NCBI GenBank assembly: GCA_016218905.1
Contig: JACRCS010000574.1
Location: forward strand, 1-10,993
Length of the DNA: 10,993 bases
Source of the DNA: Deltaproteobacteria bacterium
GTDB taxonomy: Bacteria; Desulfobacterota_C; Deferrisomatia; Deferrisomatales; JACRMM01
Direction: 5' to 3'
This document shows positions 1-5,856 of the stretch, piece by piece; positions within the stretch are counted from its first letter, which is position 1; every line of letters begins with the position of its first letter. The notes under the pieces were generated by a model that was given only the letters and a program-made list of their open reading frames with translations, did no database searches and was not told the DNA's origin. The position numbers and the translations under genes were made by a program.

Positions 1-222
1 GAGCACCCCGAGGTTACGGGGCTCGGCACCACGGCGACCGCAGCAACGTCGCGGCGGCCCGGTCGTCGGAAAGGGGCACCTCGGGGGATGGTCTCGCTGG
101 TAGCCGACCGCAAAGAAACGGTCACGGCCGGACCGTGGGTGACCGGTTGGACCGGCCGCCGGGCGGCGCAGCAGCGAAGAAGCGGGGCAGACGCGAGCGT
201 CGAGCCGACCGGGGCCGAAGCG
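1..222. other. No recognisable gene
   Basis: This GC-rich stretch lies downstream of the decayed receiver-domain ORF. I read both strands and found no protein family signature, no tRNA- or rRNA-like sequence and no hairpin followed by a T run. Open frames here look like by-products of the base composition, being rich in Arg, Gly, Pro and Ala with no pattern of conserved hydrophobic positions. Confidence 0.5.
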
Positions 223-522
223 TCACCCGGCGCTCTCGACCCGGGCGCCGGTCTTCCCCCCGAGCGCCTCCCGGACCTTCGCCGCAAGCGCCTTGAACGC
301 AAACGGCTTCTCGAGCAGCCGAGGCCCCTCGCCCAGCATGCCCCGTTCGGCGATGACGGCAGCCGGGTAGCCCGAGAGAAAGAGGCACCGCAGGCCTGGC
401 CGGGGACGTCCGAGCCTCTCTGAAATCTTCCCATTCCCAGGGGAGATCGCTGGACGGATGACGACGGAGAAGCCGGAGGCGGGCCAGGCGATCGCCGTCG
501 GGAGGCCTGCTCCTCCGGTCAC
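223..522 (-). pseudogene. Decayed response-regulator receiver (REC) domain fragment
   Basis: The C-terminal two-thirds of this 99-residue frame resembles the end of a CheY-like receiver domain, of the type found at the C-terminus of hybrid sensor kinases. A segment reading RPGLRCLFLSGYPA (beta-4 with the conserved Ser/Thr switch position) is followed by LLEKPFAFKALAAKVREAL, containing the conserved Lys-Pro pair and last helix. Before it, PGNGKISERL looks like a shortened form of the usual MPGMNG-x-x-L-x-ERL loop and helix. The phospho-acceptor Asp expected just ahead of that loop is not there, and the N-terminal acidic pair and first strands are missing. The frame starts with GTG overlapping the TGA stop of the upstream MBL-fold gene by four bases, so it could still be translated by coupling. 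I read it as a remnant; a divergent small protein is the alternative. Confidence 0.55.
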
Positions 523-1442
523 GGCTTGACCGTCGGGATCAGCGTGCCGTCCTCGGCGCGGACGATGGACCTCTCCAGCAGGCCGCGGAGCACCTCCTCG
601 TACTTTCGCCGGTACTCGCCCCCGAAGTAGGCGTCGATGGTGTCCGGGAACCAGCGGGTCCGCATGAGCCGGTCGAACAACGCGGCTGCGCCCACTCTCG
701 GGCGCATCAGGAGGGTATAGACGAGAATCCGCTTCAAGAGGTCGTCTCCGACGCTCTCCGGGCGGGTCAGGTATCCCTCGAGCTTTCTTCTCGTTCTCGC
801 GACCGCCTCCCGAATCGATGAAAACGGCCTTCCGTGGCCGGGGAAGGCGACCCGGACATCGAGCGCCTCAATCCTCTCCAGAGAGGCGAGCCATGCAGAG
901 ACCGAATCCTGCCCCTCGAGACGCAGAGTGGCGACCGTCGAGCCGGCTTCCAAGAGGGTGTCTGACGAGAAAAGGGCTTTCTCTCTGCGATGGTAGAGGA
1001 CGATCCCGTCCGCCGAGTGTCCGGGGGTGTGGAGGACTTCAAGCTCATGGGGACCGACGGCGAGGATCTCGCCGTCCGCGAGGGAGCGGGCGCAGTCGAA
1101 GAACTCGGCTTCCTGATCATAGTAATCCCACCAAGTGGCCAAACGGTCTCCCTTCTCGACGTAGCCCCGACCGGCCGGATGCAGGGCGACCTCGCATCCC
1201 GAAGCCTCCTGAATGACCCGGTTGGCGCCGACGTGGTCGCAGTGGCAGTGGGTGTTCACGATGAGCCGGGTCCGCCCCCAGTTGATCCCCAGCCGTTCGA
1301 GCGAAGCCTTCGTCTTGCCGAGCTCGGACGCATAGGCGGTGTCGATCAGGACCGGCGAGTCGGCCCGGTAGGCGAAGTGATTCCCGCTCAGGAACCCCCT
1401 CTCGATGAAGAAGAGACCTTTTGCGGCCTCGACGGCATCCAT
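519..1442 (-). CDS. MBL-fold metallo-hydrolase
   Basis: This is a complete 307-residue metallo-beta-lactamase-fold protein. The metal-binding signature THCHCDH sits at residues 64-70 (H65, H67, D69, H70). The further ligands appear as TPGHS (H142), SSDTLL (D161) and PGHG (H203), so a full dinuclear metal site can be built. Residues from about 225 to the end look like the helical, winged-helix-like C-terminal region seen in many hydrolases of this family. The substrate cannot be told from sequence; glyoxalase II-like thioester hydrolases and lactonases share this pattern. The ATG at 1442 is preceded by GGAGG with a five-base spacer, which supports this start. No signal peptide or membrane segment is visible, so it should be cytoplasmic. 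A receiver-domain remnant follows with a four-base overlap. Confidence 0.9.
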   Translation of the reverse strand: MDAVEAAKGLFFIERGFLSGNHFAYRADSPVLIDTAYASELGKTKASLERLGINWGRTRLIVNTHCHCDHVGANRVIQEASGCEVALHPAGRGYVEKGDRLATWWDYYDQEAEFFDCARSLADGEILAVGPHELEVLHTPGHSADGIVLYHRREKALFSSDTLLEAGSTVATLRLEGQDSVSAWLASLERIEALDVRVAFPGHGRPFSSIREAVARTRRKLEGYLTRPESVGDDLLKRILVYTLLMRPRVGAAALFDRLMRTRWFPDTIDAYFGGEYRRKYEEVLRGLLERSIVRAEDGTLIPTVKP

Positions 1443-1534
1443 GAGTGCCTCCGTCTGTGCCGGTCCAGCGAGGGACGCTCGATCACCCGCGCCTCTTCCG
1501 CGGGGGAGGCGCCCTGGACAGACCGGCTCTTCAT
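1388..1534 (-). CDS. Possible 48-residue ORF overlapping the MBL hydrolase start
   Basis: An ATG at 1534 has a strong ribosome binding site, GGAGG with a six-base spacer. It opens a 48-codon frame that ends at TGA 1388-1390, inside the MBL-fold gene in another frame. The product would be very basic in its second half (Arg, His and Ser rich) and matches no family I know. It could be a leader peptide coupling translation into the hydrolase, the tail of a lost upstream gene, or chance. The ribosome binding site is the only positive evidence. Confidence 0.2.
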   Translation of the reverse strand: MKSRSVQGASPAEEARVIERPSLDRHRRRHSWMPSRPQKVSSSSRGGS

Positions 1535-1827
1535 CAGTTACCTCCGCTCATCGCCTCCCTGCCTCGACCGAGCGACCAGTCCCGCGGGGCAGAAACCGCG
1601 ACACGCAGACTCTCGATATCATCGGCCTGGAGCGCGGTCAATCAAACGGCGGCGCAGCGCCGTCGAAACCCCGGCGCGGCAAAGCCTTCCATGCGCCGGC
1701 GGCTCGCCGCGAATCACGCCTTCGCCCTCACTTTACAGGCTCTTGCGGCCGCGGTACACGGTGCGGGTCTTACGGCACATTCCCCCGCGCCGCTCTTGGC
1801 GGCCCGATCCAAAGTCCGAGGGATGCC
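1443..1827. other. Divergent intergenic region
   Basis: This 385-base gap separates the leftward MBL-fold gene from the rightward methyltransferase and should carry both promoters. Apart from the short ORF at 1388-1534 I find no gene-like content. There are GC-rich short inverted repeats, for example GGCGC-A-GCGCC within about 1652-1662, but none has the form of a terminator. I cannot point to a convincing -35/-10 pair in either direction. Confidence 0.4.
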
Positions 1828-2295
1828 ATGGCCCACCGCGTGTGCCCCTGGTGGCTGGGATACTTCCTCGCGTCGTCCGTGAGGCGTCTCGTGCAGGATC
1901 CCCGCGCCCTTCTCGCACCGTTCGTCGCGGAGGAGATGACCGTGCTCGAGCCGGGCCCCGGCATGGGGTTCTTCACGCTCGAGCTGGCGCGTCTCGTCGG
2001 CCCGAAGGGCCGGGTGGTCGCCATCGACGTGCAGCCCAGGATGCTCGAGGTCCTGCTCCGGCGGGCGGAGCAGGCCGGGTTGAGGAGCCGCATCGAGGCG
2101 CGCCAGCCCAACGGGGCGCACCTGGGCACCGAGGACCTCGCCGCCTGCGTCGACTTCGTGCTCGCCTTCGCGGTCCTCCACGAGCTCCCGAGCATCCCGG
2201 CTTTCGTCGTCGAGGTGCACCAGGCCCTCAGGCCGGGTGGAAAACTCCTCGCCTGTGAGCCGAAACTCCACGTGTCGGCCGACGCCTTCGACTAA
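1828..2295 (+). CDS. Class I SAM-dependent methyltransferase, cut short by an in-frame TAA
   Basis: This is a Rossmann-fold methyltransferase of 155 residues as read. Motif I is VLEPGPGMGFFTLELA (residues 39-54), the SAM-binding glycine-rich loop. The acidic end of beta-2 is in VVAIDVQP (D67), and beta-4 is in the segment DFVLAFAVLHEL (109-120). RPGGKLLACEP (135-145) is the usual post-motif beta-5 entry. The N-terminus MAHRVCPWWLGYFL resembles a family of small bacterial methyltransferases of unknown substrate, usually about 190-200 residues. The ATG at 1828 is chosen because GAGGG lies five bases upstream and the family resemblance begins exactly there. The frame meets TAA at 2293-2295 yet continues with family-like sequence to TAG at 2389-2391 (see the next entry). 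It is therefore probably a gene broken by one nonsense change, or a sequencing error. The truncated form lacks the last strands of the fold. Confidence 0.8.
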   Translation: MAHRVCPWWLGYFLASSVRRLVQDPRALLAPFVAEEMTVLEPGPGMGFFTLELARLVGPKGRVVAIDVQPRMLEVLLRRAEQAGLRSRIEARQPNGAHLGTEDLAACVDFVLAFAVLHELPSIPAFVVEVHQALRPGGKLLACEPKLHVSADAFD

Positions 2296-2391
2296 ACCCT
2301 GCGTCACGCGCAGAGGGCGGAATTCCAGGTGGAGTCGAGGGCGGCCGCCCGAGGCAGCCGGTCGGCGCTCCTGGTGAAAGGGGGTGGATAG
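2296..2391 (+). pseudogene. Continuation of the methyltransferase frame after the TAA
   Basis: In the same frame and without any shift, 31 codons follow the TAA and end at TAG 2389-2391. They read TLRHAQRAEF, then QVESRAAARG, then SRSALLVKGGG. In related small methyltransferases, a His-Val-Ser-x-x-x-Phe segment is followed by a helix of this type, a strand, and a final Arg-Ser-x-x-Ala-Leu-Leu-x-Lys strand. The match in order and spacing suggests the TAA replaced one sense codon. The restored protein would have 187 codon positions, close to the usual family length. No such tail is expected by chance directly after a true stop. Confidence 0.7.
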
Positions 2392-2521
2392 GCCGTGCCC
2401 GAGGGAATCATCCCCGTGCATTGCGAGTCGTGCCCAGGTGCGCGAGATCGAGGGCCGCGGTCGAAGCCGACGCGGCGCCGCCGAGCCTGCTCCCTCGGCC
2501 CCGGGACGTAGTGACGAGGGC

Positions 2522-2734
2522 TCACCGGCCGTCTTCGGCTTCTCCGGGTCCCGGCCAGAACTGGGGGTTCGAGGCGATCTCCCAAAGGTGGCCGTCAGGA
2601 TTGGCAAAGTACCCGGTGCAGCCGCCCCAGAAGGTATCCTCGCCAGGCTTTACGAGGGTGCCCCGGGCCCGGACGGCCTCCCGCAGCACCTCGTCCACCA
2701 CCTCCCGGGTGCGTCGGTTCCGGGCGCCGTTCAC
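2522..2734 (-). pseudogene. C-terminal fragment of a VOC (glyoxalase/bleomycin-resistance fold) protein
   Basis: This 70-residue frame matches only the last half of a VOC-superfamily protein. EVVDEVLREAVRARGTLVKP (residues 11-30) is the helix and turn before the last beta strands. TFWGGCTGYFANPDGHLWE (34-52) is the hallmark C-terminal module, ending in the Glu that usually binds metal. The N-terminal half of the fold (about 60 residues or more) is missing; its place upstream is taken by the end of the B3/4-domain gene. The GTG at 2734 overlaps the TGA of that gene by four bases, so the fragment may still be translated, but alone it could not complete the paired beta-alpha-beta barrel. I take it as a deletion or rearrangement scar. 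Confidence 0.65.
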
Positions 2735-3441
2735 CCCTCTCGGAACTCCGGTCGTTCCGGTGACAGGAGAACTTGGGTCGCGGCCCGTCCGGCGTGCTCC
2801 GCCAGGAGGACGGCGAGGTCCTGCAGGGCCGCCGTCACGTCCGCCTCGGCGGCCTCGTGGTGGGCCTCGACGGTGACGAGCGCGTCGGTCGTCTTGTCAC
2901 CGGCGCCGCTCTGGGCGCTCTGCCGCCAGCACCACCGGCGGGCGCACACGACTCCGTCGTCGTCGACGAAGATCACCTCGCCCGGCTCCGGATGTTTCAC
3001 CTCCTCCGAGTCGAGCTCGGTGAAGGGCTCGTCGCCCCGGGCCAAGCGCACGGTGACGCCCCCGGCGATCCCCTTGAGGTCCAGGACGGCCACGGGCAGC
3101 GCGTACCGAATGCTCACGAGGTTCCCGACGTCCACCAGCAGGTTGACGCTCGGGAGGTCGCCCCTCTTGGTGAGCCGCCGCAGCAGTGCCTCGGCGGCAC
3201 AGCGCGTCTGCGTCGGGTCGACCCCGAACGCGCGAAAGACCCGCCGCCAGGCGGCGAGGCTCGGCACCTCGGAGAGCGGATGCCCCCGGAGGCGGCCGAG
3301 GACTGCGGCCTGCTCCGCCCTGAAAGCCTCTAGGAGGCCGGGCGGCGTGGGACCCGACCGAAGACCCCGGGCTAGGAGAATGCCTGCCCGAATCGTGGGG
3401 AAGCGATCGAGCACTTCCGCGTCGTACCGAAAACCCGTCAT
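2731..3441 (-). CDS. Solo B3/4-domain protein (PheT B3/4-like)
   Basis: This 236-residue protein consists of one B3/4 domain, the module of the phenylalanyl-tRNA synthetase beta chain that edits mischarged tRNA, here free-standing. It shows the family order: a helical N-terminal part (about 1-60), then WRRVFRAFGVDPTQTR (65-80) and EALLRRL (84-90). LPSVNLLVDVGNLVSIRYALP (96-116, less its last residue) and GEVIFVDDDGVVCARRW (154-170) follow, with CWRQ directly after. The last piece resembles the conserved Asp-x-x-x-x-x-Cys-Arg-x-Trp-x-x-Arg-Gln segment of solo B3/4 proteins. A role in tRNA or amino-acid quality control is plausible from the domain, but the function of stand-alone members is not well settled. 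The start ATG at 3441 follows purine-rich AGGGAGAGAGAC. The downstream VOC fragment overlaps its stop by four bases. Confidence 0.85.
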   Translation of the reverse strand: MTGFRYDAEVLDRFPTIRAGILLARGLRSGPTPPGLLEAFRAEQAAVLGRLRGHPLSEVPSLAAWRRVFRAFGVDPTQTRCAAEALLRRLTKRGDLPSVNLLVDVGNLVSIRYALPVAVLDLKGIAGGVTVRLARGDEPFTELDSEEVKHPEPGEVIFVDDDGVVCARRWCWRQSAQSGAGDKTTDALVTVEAHHEAAEADVTAALQDLAVLLAEHAGRAATQVLLSPERPEFREG

Positions 3442-3757
3442 GTCTCTCTCCCTTCCTCGCTCTGGTCACCGGGTTCGCGTGAACTCGGCGCCGCCTCAAG
3501 GTGCCAGAATCAAGAACCACCCTACCCGACGTCCGAGGCGCTTCCAGCGCGTCGATCCGGAAGCGTGTCCTGGTCGGCGCGTGTCCCCAAGCCGTCCCTG
3601 GACGCGGAAAGGAGTCGTTGGTGGTATCCAGGGATCGACCGGGAGAAAGACCCGTCGTACGGCGACGAGTCGGGTGCGCGAGGGGGGGCGTTCTTTCCCG
3701 GGGTGACGTATTCCGCCGGATGGACCGGGTTCTTGGGGGGCACGTGTGCCAGCAGCG
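3442..3757. other. Intergenic gap between hydrogenase operon end and B3/4 gene
   Basis: This 316-base gap must hold the 3' end of the hydrogenase transcript and the leader of the B3/4 gene, both on the minus strand. I see no protein family in any frame. A 7-base stem (CGCTTCC at 3539-3545, GGAAGCG at 3559-3565, loop 13) and a short GGCAC/GTGCC inverted repeat near 3740-3752 are the only structures noticed. Neither has a T run, so no terminator can be called with confidence. Confidence 0.4.
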
Positions 3758-4201
3758 CTATGTTCGCAGGTCTCCGGCGATGGCCTCTACGGCCGCGGGG
3801 ATCGCGGCCTCGACCGCGGGGCTGAGACCCACGCCGAACGCTACCTCGTCGCCGATCTCGATCCCGTAGATCCCCCCCACTTCGGGCACCGGATGTCCCA
3901 GGCGCCGGCCGAGCTCCAGCAGTTCGAAGAAGTTCACGCCGTGAGACGAGAAGAGATGCAGGGTGCCGTCGTCCGGGGTGAGCCGGCGGACCGCACCCAC
4001 GCGGCCGCCCCGGGTGGTCAGCGCGTCGACCAGGAATACCCGGCCGTAACTGCCGATCCAATCGAGGATCTCCAAGCCCACCATGGGGGTCGTGCGCACG
4101 TCGACGCCGTCGACGCGGCCCCGGAGCTCCCGGGCCACGGCGAGCCCCACCCCGTCGTCGGAGAGGATGGGGTTGCCGAGCCCGAGGACGAGGGTCCTCA
4201 C
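3758..4201 (-). CDS. [NiFe]-hydrogenase maturation protease
   Basis: This 147-residue member of the HybD/HycI/HoxW peptidase family removes the C-terminal tail of the hydrogenase large subunit once nickel is in place. The N-terminus carries LVLGLGNPILSDDGVG (residues 4-19). D16 sits at the first nickel-sensing position, which is Glu in HybD and Asp in many group 3 proteases. D59 in LVDAL and H87 in SSHG give the other two metal ligands. The start is GTG at 4201, overlapping the TGA of the large-subunit gene by four bases, which implies translational coupling to its own substrate. The length is typical of the family (about 145-165). It should act in the cytoplasm on the MvhA-like subunit next door. 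It is the last gene of the operon. Confidence 0.93.
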   Translation of the reverse strand: MRTLVLGLGNPILSDDGVGLAVARELRGRVDGVDVRTTPMVGLEILDWIGSYGRVFLVDALTTRGGRVGAVRRLTPDDGTLHLFSSHGVNFFELLELGRRLGHPVPEVGGIYGIEIGDEVAFGVGLSPAVEAAIPAAVEAIAGDLRT

Positions 4202-5661
4202 GGCCGCCGGAGCTCTCGGACGACCGCCCCCGAAGGGTCGCGCAGGATGACCGTGAGGGGCAGCTTCCCCGGGAGGGCGTGGGTGGCGCACGACAGGCAC
4301 GGGTCGTAGGCCCGGAAAGCCATCTCCACTCGGTTCAAGAACCCCTCTTGCACGTCGCCCCCCTTCACGAAGGCCTGGGCTGCCTTCTTCACGGACAGGC
4401 AGATGGGACCGGCGTTGTTCTGCGTGGCCACGATCAGGTTGACCTTGGTCAGGAGCCCTCGGTCGTCGGTCTCGTAGTCGTGGAAGAGCGTGCCCCGGGG
4501 CGCCTCGACGCACCCGACCCCCTTGCCCCTGAGCTTGAACCGGTCGGCCCGGATGTCCTTGCTGGTGAGGAGCGGGTCCCGGGCGAGAACCTGGTTGTGC
4601 TCCGCGGCCTGCAGCGCACAGATGAGCCGGGCCCAGTGCATGGCCAGGGTGTGGTGGGAGGGCTTGGCGCCCAGGGTCTCGTACATCCGCTCGTACTCTT
4701 TCTGGGCGAGCGGGGTCTTCATGCCCTCGGCCGCGTTGAGGCGTGCGAGCGGCGCCACCCGATAGAGCGAGCTTCCGTCGCCTTCGGTGAGTCCCTTCCA
4801 GCCGAGCTTCTTCAAGTACGTGAGCCGGACGTAGGTCCAGGGCTCGACCCACTCCGCGATGTGCTGGGCGTACTCGAGGGGGTCGAACCGGGCGAACTCC
4901 CGACCCTCCGGGTCCACCACCCGGACCTTGCCGTCGTAGAAGTCGACCCGGTTCTCGCCGTCCACGAGGCCCATGGAGTGGGTCCGCAGTTGGTAGTCCT
5001 GGCTCAGGACGAGGTCGACGTACGCGGGGTTCCCGAGCACGTGGGTGTGGAAGAGCTGGAGGGCAAACTGGGCGAACTCGACGGTCTCGTCGGCCGTCGC
5101 CATGATCCAGCGCCGGTCGTCTTCGGTGAGGCCCCGCGGCACACCGCCCGGGAGCCCCCCTTCGGGGTGGGGCGCCTTGCCGAAGAGGTGGCGGATGATG
5201 TCGCGGTTCTTCTTGCGGATCTCGATGACCTTGAGCCCCACCTCCTTGCCCACCTTGCCGATCACTCCGAGGATGTTTCGCTCCCGGGGGTCGGCGTCGG
5301 GCCCCATGATGAAGTCCGGGGCCGCGAGGAAGAAGAAGTGGACGTAGTGGTCCTCGACGTAGAAGGCGTTGTACTCGAGCTGGCGGATGAGCCGGGCGGC
5401 CGGGGTGGGCTCCACCCCGAACACCTGGTCGAGCGCCTTGGTGGCGGCCATGTGGTGGGCCGAGGGGCACACCCCACAGATGTTGGGGACGATGCGGGTC
5501 ATCTCCTCGGCCGGCCGGCCGAGGCAGAACCGCTCGAAGCCCCGGAGCTCGACGACCTGCCAGAAGGCGTCGGCCACGTCGCCGTGGTCGTCGAGGAAGA
5601 TCTCGATCTTCCCGTGGCCCTCCAGCCGGGTGATGGGGTTGATCGTGATGCGGTTGCCCAT
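4198..5661 (-). CDS. [NiFe]-hydrogenase large subunit, group 3c-like (MvhA-type)
   Basis: This 487-residue catalytic subunit holds the Ni-Fe(CN)2CO site that oxidises or makes H2. Near the N-terminus, NPITRLEGHGKIEIF (8-22) carries the conserved Glu (E14). The first cysteine pair is in ICGVCPSAHH (C62, C65). The second is in DPCLSCATH (453-461; C455, C458), so all four nickel ligands are present. The protease should cut after H461, releasing a 26-residue tail. There is no Tat signal and no membrane anchor, consistent with a cytoplasmic group 3 enzyme. The N-terminal wording and partners (MvhD, MvhG-like subunit) point to the F420-non-reducing 3c type, not the 3b or Hox types. This subgroup call is from motif memory and context, not a tree. 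The ATG at 5661 follows AGGAGG at nine bases. An unusual 195-base gap separates it from the small-subunit gene upstream. Confidence 0.95.
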   Translation of the reverse strand: MGNRITINPITRLEGHGKIEIFLDDHGDVADAFWQVVELRGFERFCLGRPAEEMTRIVPNICGVCPSAHHMAATKALDQVFGVEPTPAARLIRQLEYNAFYVEDHYVHFFFLAAPDFIMGPDADPRERNILGVIGKVGKEVGLKVIEIRKKNRDIIRHLFGKAPHPEGGLPGGVPRGLTEDDRRWIMATADETVEFAQFALQLFHTHVLGNPAYVDLVLSQDYQLRTHSMGLVDGENRVDFYDGKVRVVDPEGREFARFDPLEYAQHIAEWVEPWTYVRLTYLKKLGWKGLTEGDGSSLYRVAPLARLNAAEGMKTPLAQKEYERMYETLGAKPSHHTLAMHWARLICALQAAEHNQVLARDPLLTSKDIRADRFKLRGKGVGCVEAPRGTLFHDYETDDRGLLTKVNLIVATQNNAGPICLSVKKAAQAFVKGGDVQEGFLNRVEMAFRAYDPCLSCATHALPGKLPLTVILRDPSGAVVRELRRP

Positions 5662-5687
5662 GGGTCTCGACCTCCTGGCCTGGAAGT

Positions 5688-5722
5688 TCAGTCTTCAGCG
5701 GTCAGCTTTCAGCAGTCAGCTA
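5688..5722 (+). repeat. Five-copy heptamer array TCAGNNN (left arm)
   Basis: Five consecutive 7-base units start with TCAG: TCAGTCT, TCAGCGG, TCAGCTT, TCAGCAG and TCAGCTA, in perfect register. The array begins 27 bases before the large-subunit start codon in the minus-strand sense. It forms one arm of an inverted repeat with 5828-5848. Arrays of this TCAGCNN style are familiar to me from intergenic regions of environmental GC-rich bacteria; I cannot name a registered family. Confidence 0.85.
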
Positions 5723-5827
5723 CCCCGGGTGCCGACCCCGGGAGGGGTCGACGGCGGAAACTCCACAGTGGGGCCACCCCTGCGAGACACCCCGGCGGCA
5801 GGTAGTTCTCCGAGCCTTTCACGCCCT

Positions 5828-5848
5828 GAGCTGACCGCTGAACGCTGA
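5828..5848 (-). repeat. Three-copy heptamer array (right arm, inverted)
   Basis: Read on the minus strand this is TCAGCGT, TCAGCGG, TCAGCTC, the same 7-base unit as the left array but inverted. The core TTCAGCGGTCAGCT at 5694-5707 has an exact 14-base inverted copy at 5829-5842. Over 5688-5708 against 5828-5848, 18 of 21 positions pair. The array ends eight bases before the small-subunit stop codon. Confidence 0.85.
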
Positions 5849-5856
5849 GCGCAGCC

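Larger units (their letters stand above)
5662..5856. other. Unusual intra-operon gap holding a repeat-bounded element
   Basis: This 195-base gap lies between small- and large-subunit genes that normally sit almost end to end. It is filled mostly by a 161-base segment (5688-5848) whose two ends are inverted arrays of a 7-base repeat. Near its centre is a stem CGACCCC/GGGGTCG (5733-5739 and 5744-5750, loop GGGA). No protein frame of note lies inside. It would be transcribed within the hydrogenase mRNA, where the two ends could pair. Confidence 0.8.

Noticed and set aside
990..2258. Long plus-strand open frame across the MBL-fold gene and methyltransferase start
   Set aside because: It runs antisense to the clear MBL-fold gene and out of frame with the methyltransferase. 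It shows no family features and is explained by high GC.
3539..3565. Stem CGCTTCC/GGAAGCG as a terminator of the hydrogenase operon
   Set aside because: The loop is 13 bases, no T run follows on either strand, and it lies about 200 bases after the protease stop.
4279..5805. 508-codon plus-strand open frame opposite the hydrogenase large subunit
   Set aside because: It is antisense to a gene with all nickel-ligand motifs. Its Val/Glu/Gly/Leu-rich composition is typical of a shadow frame.
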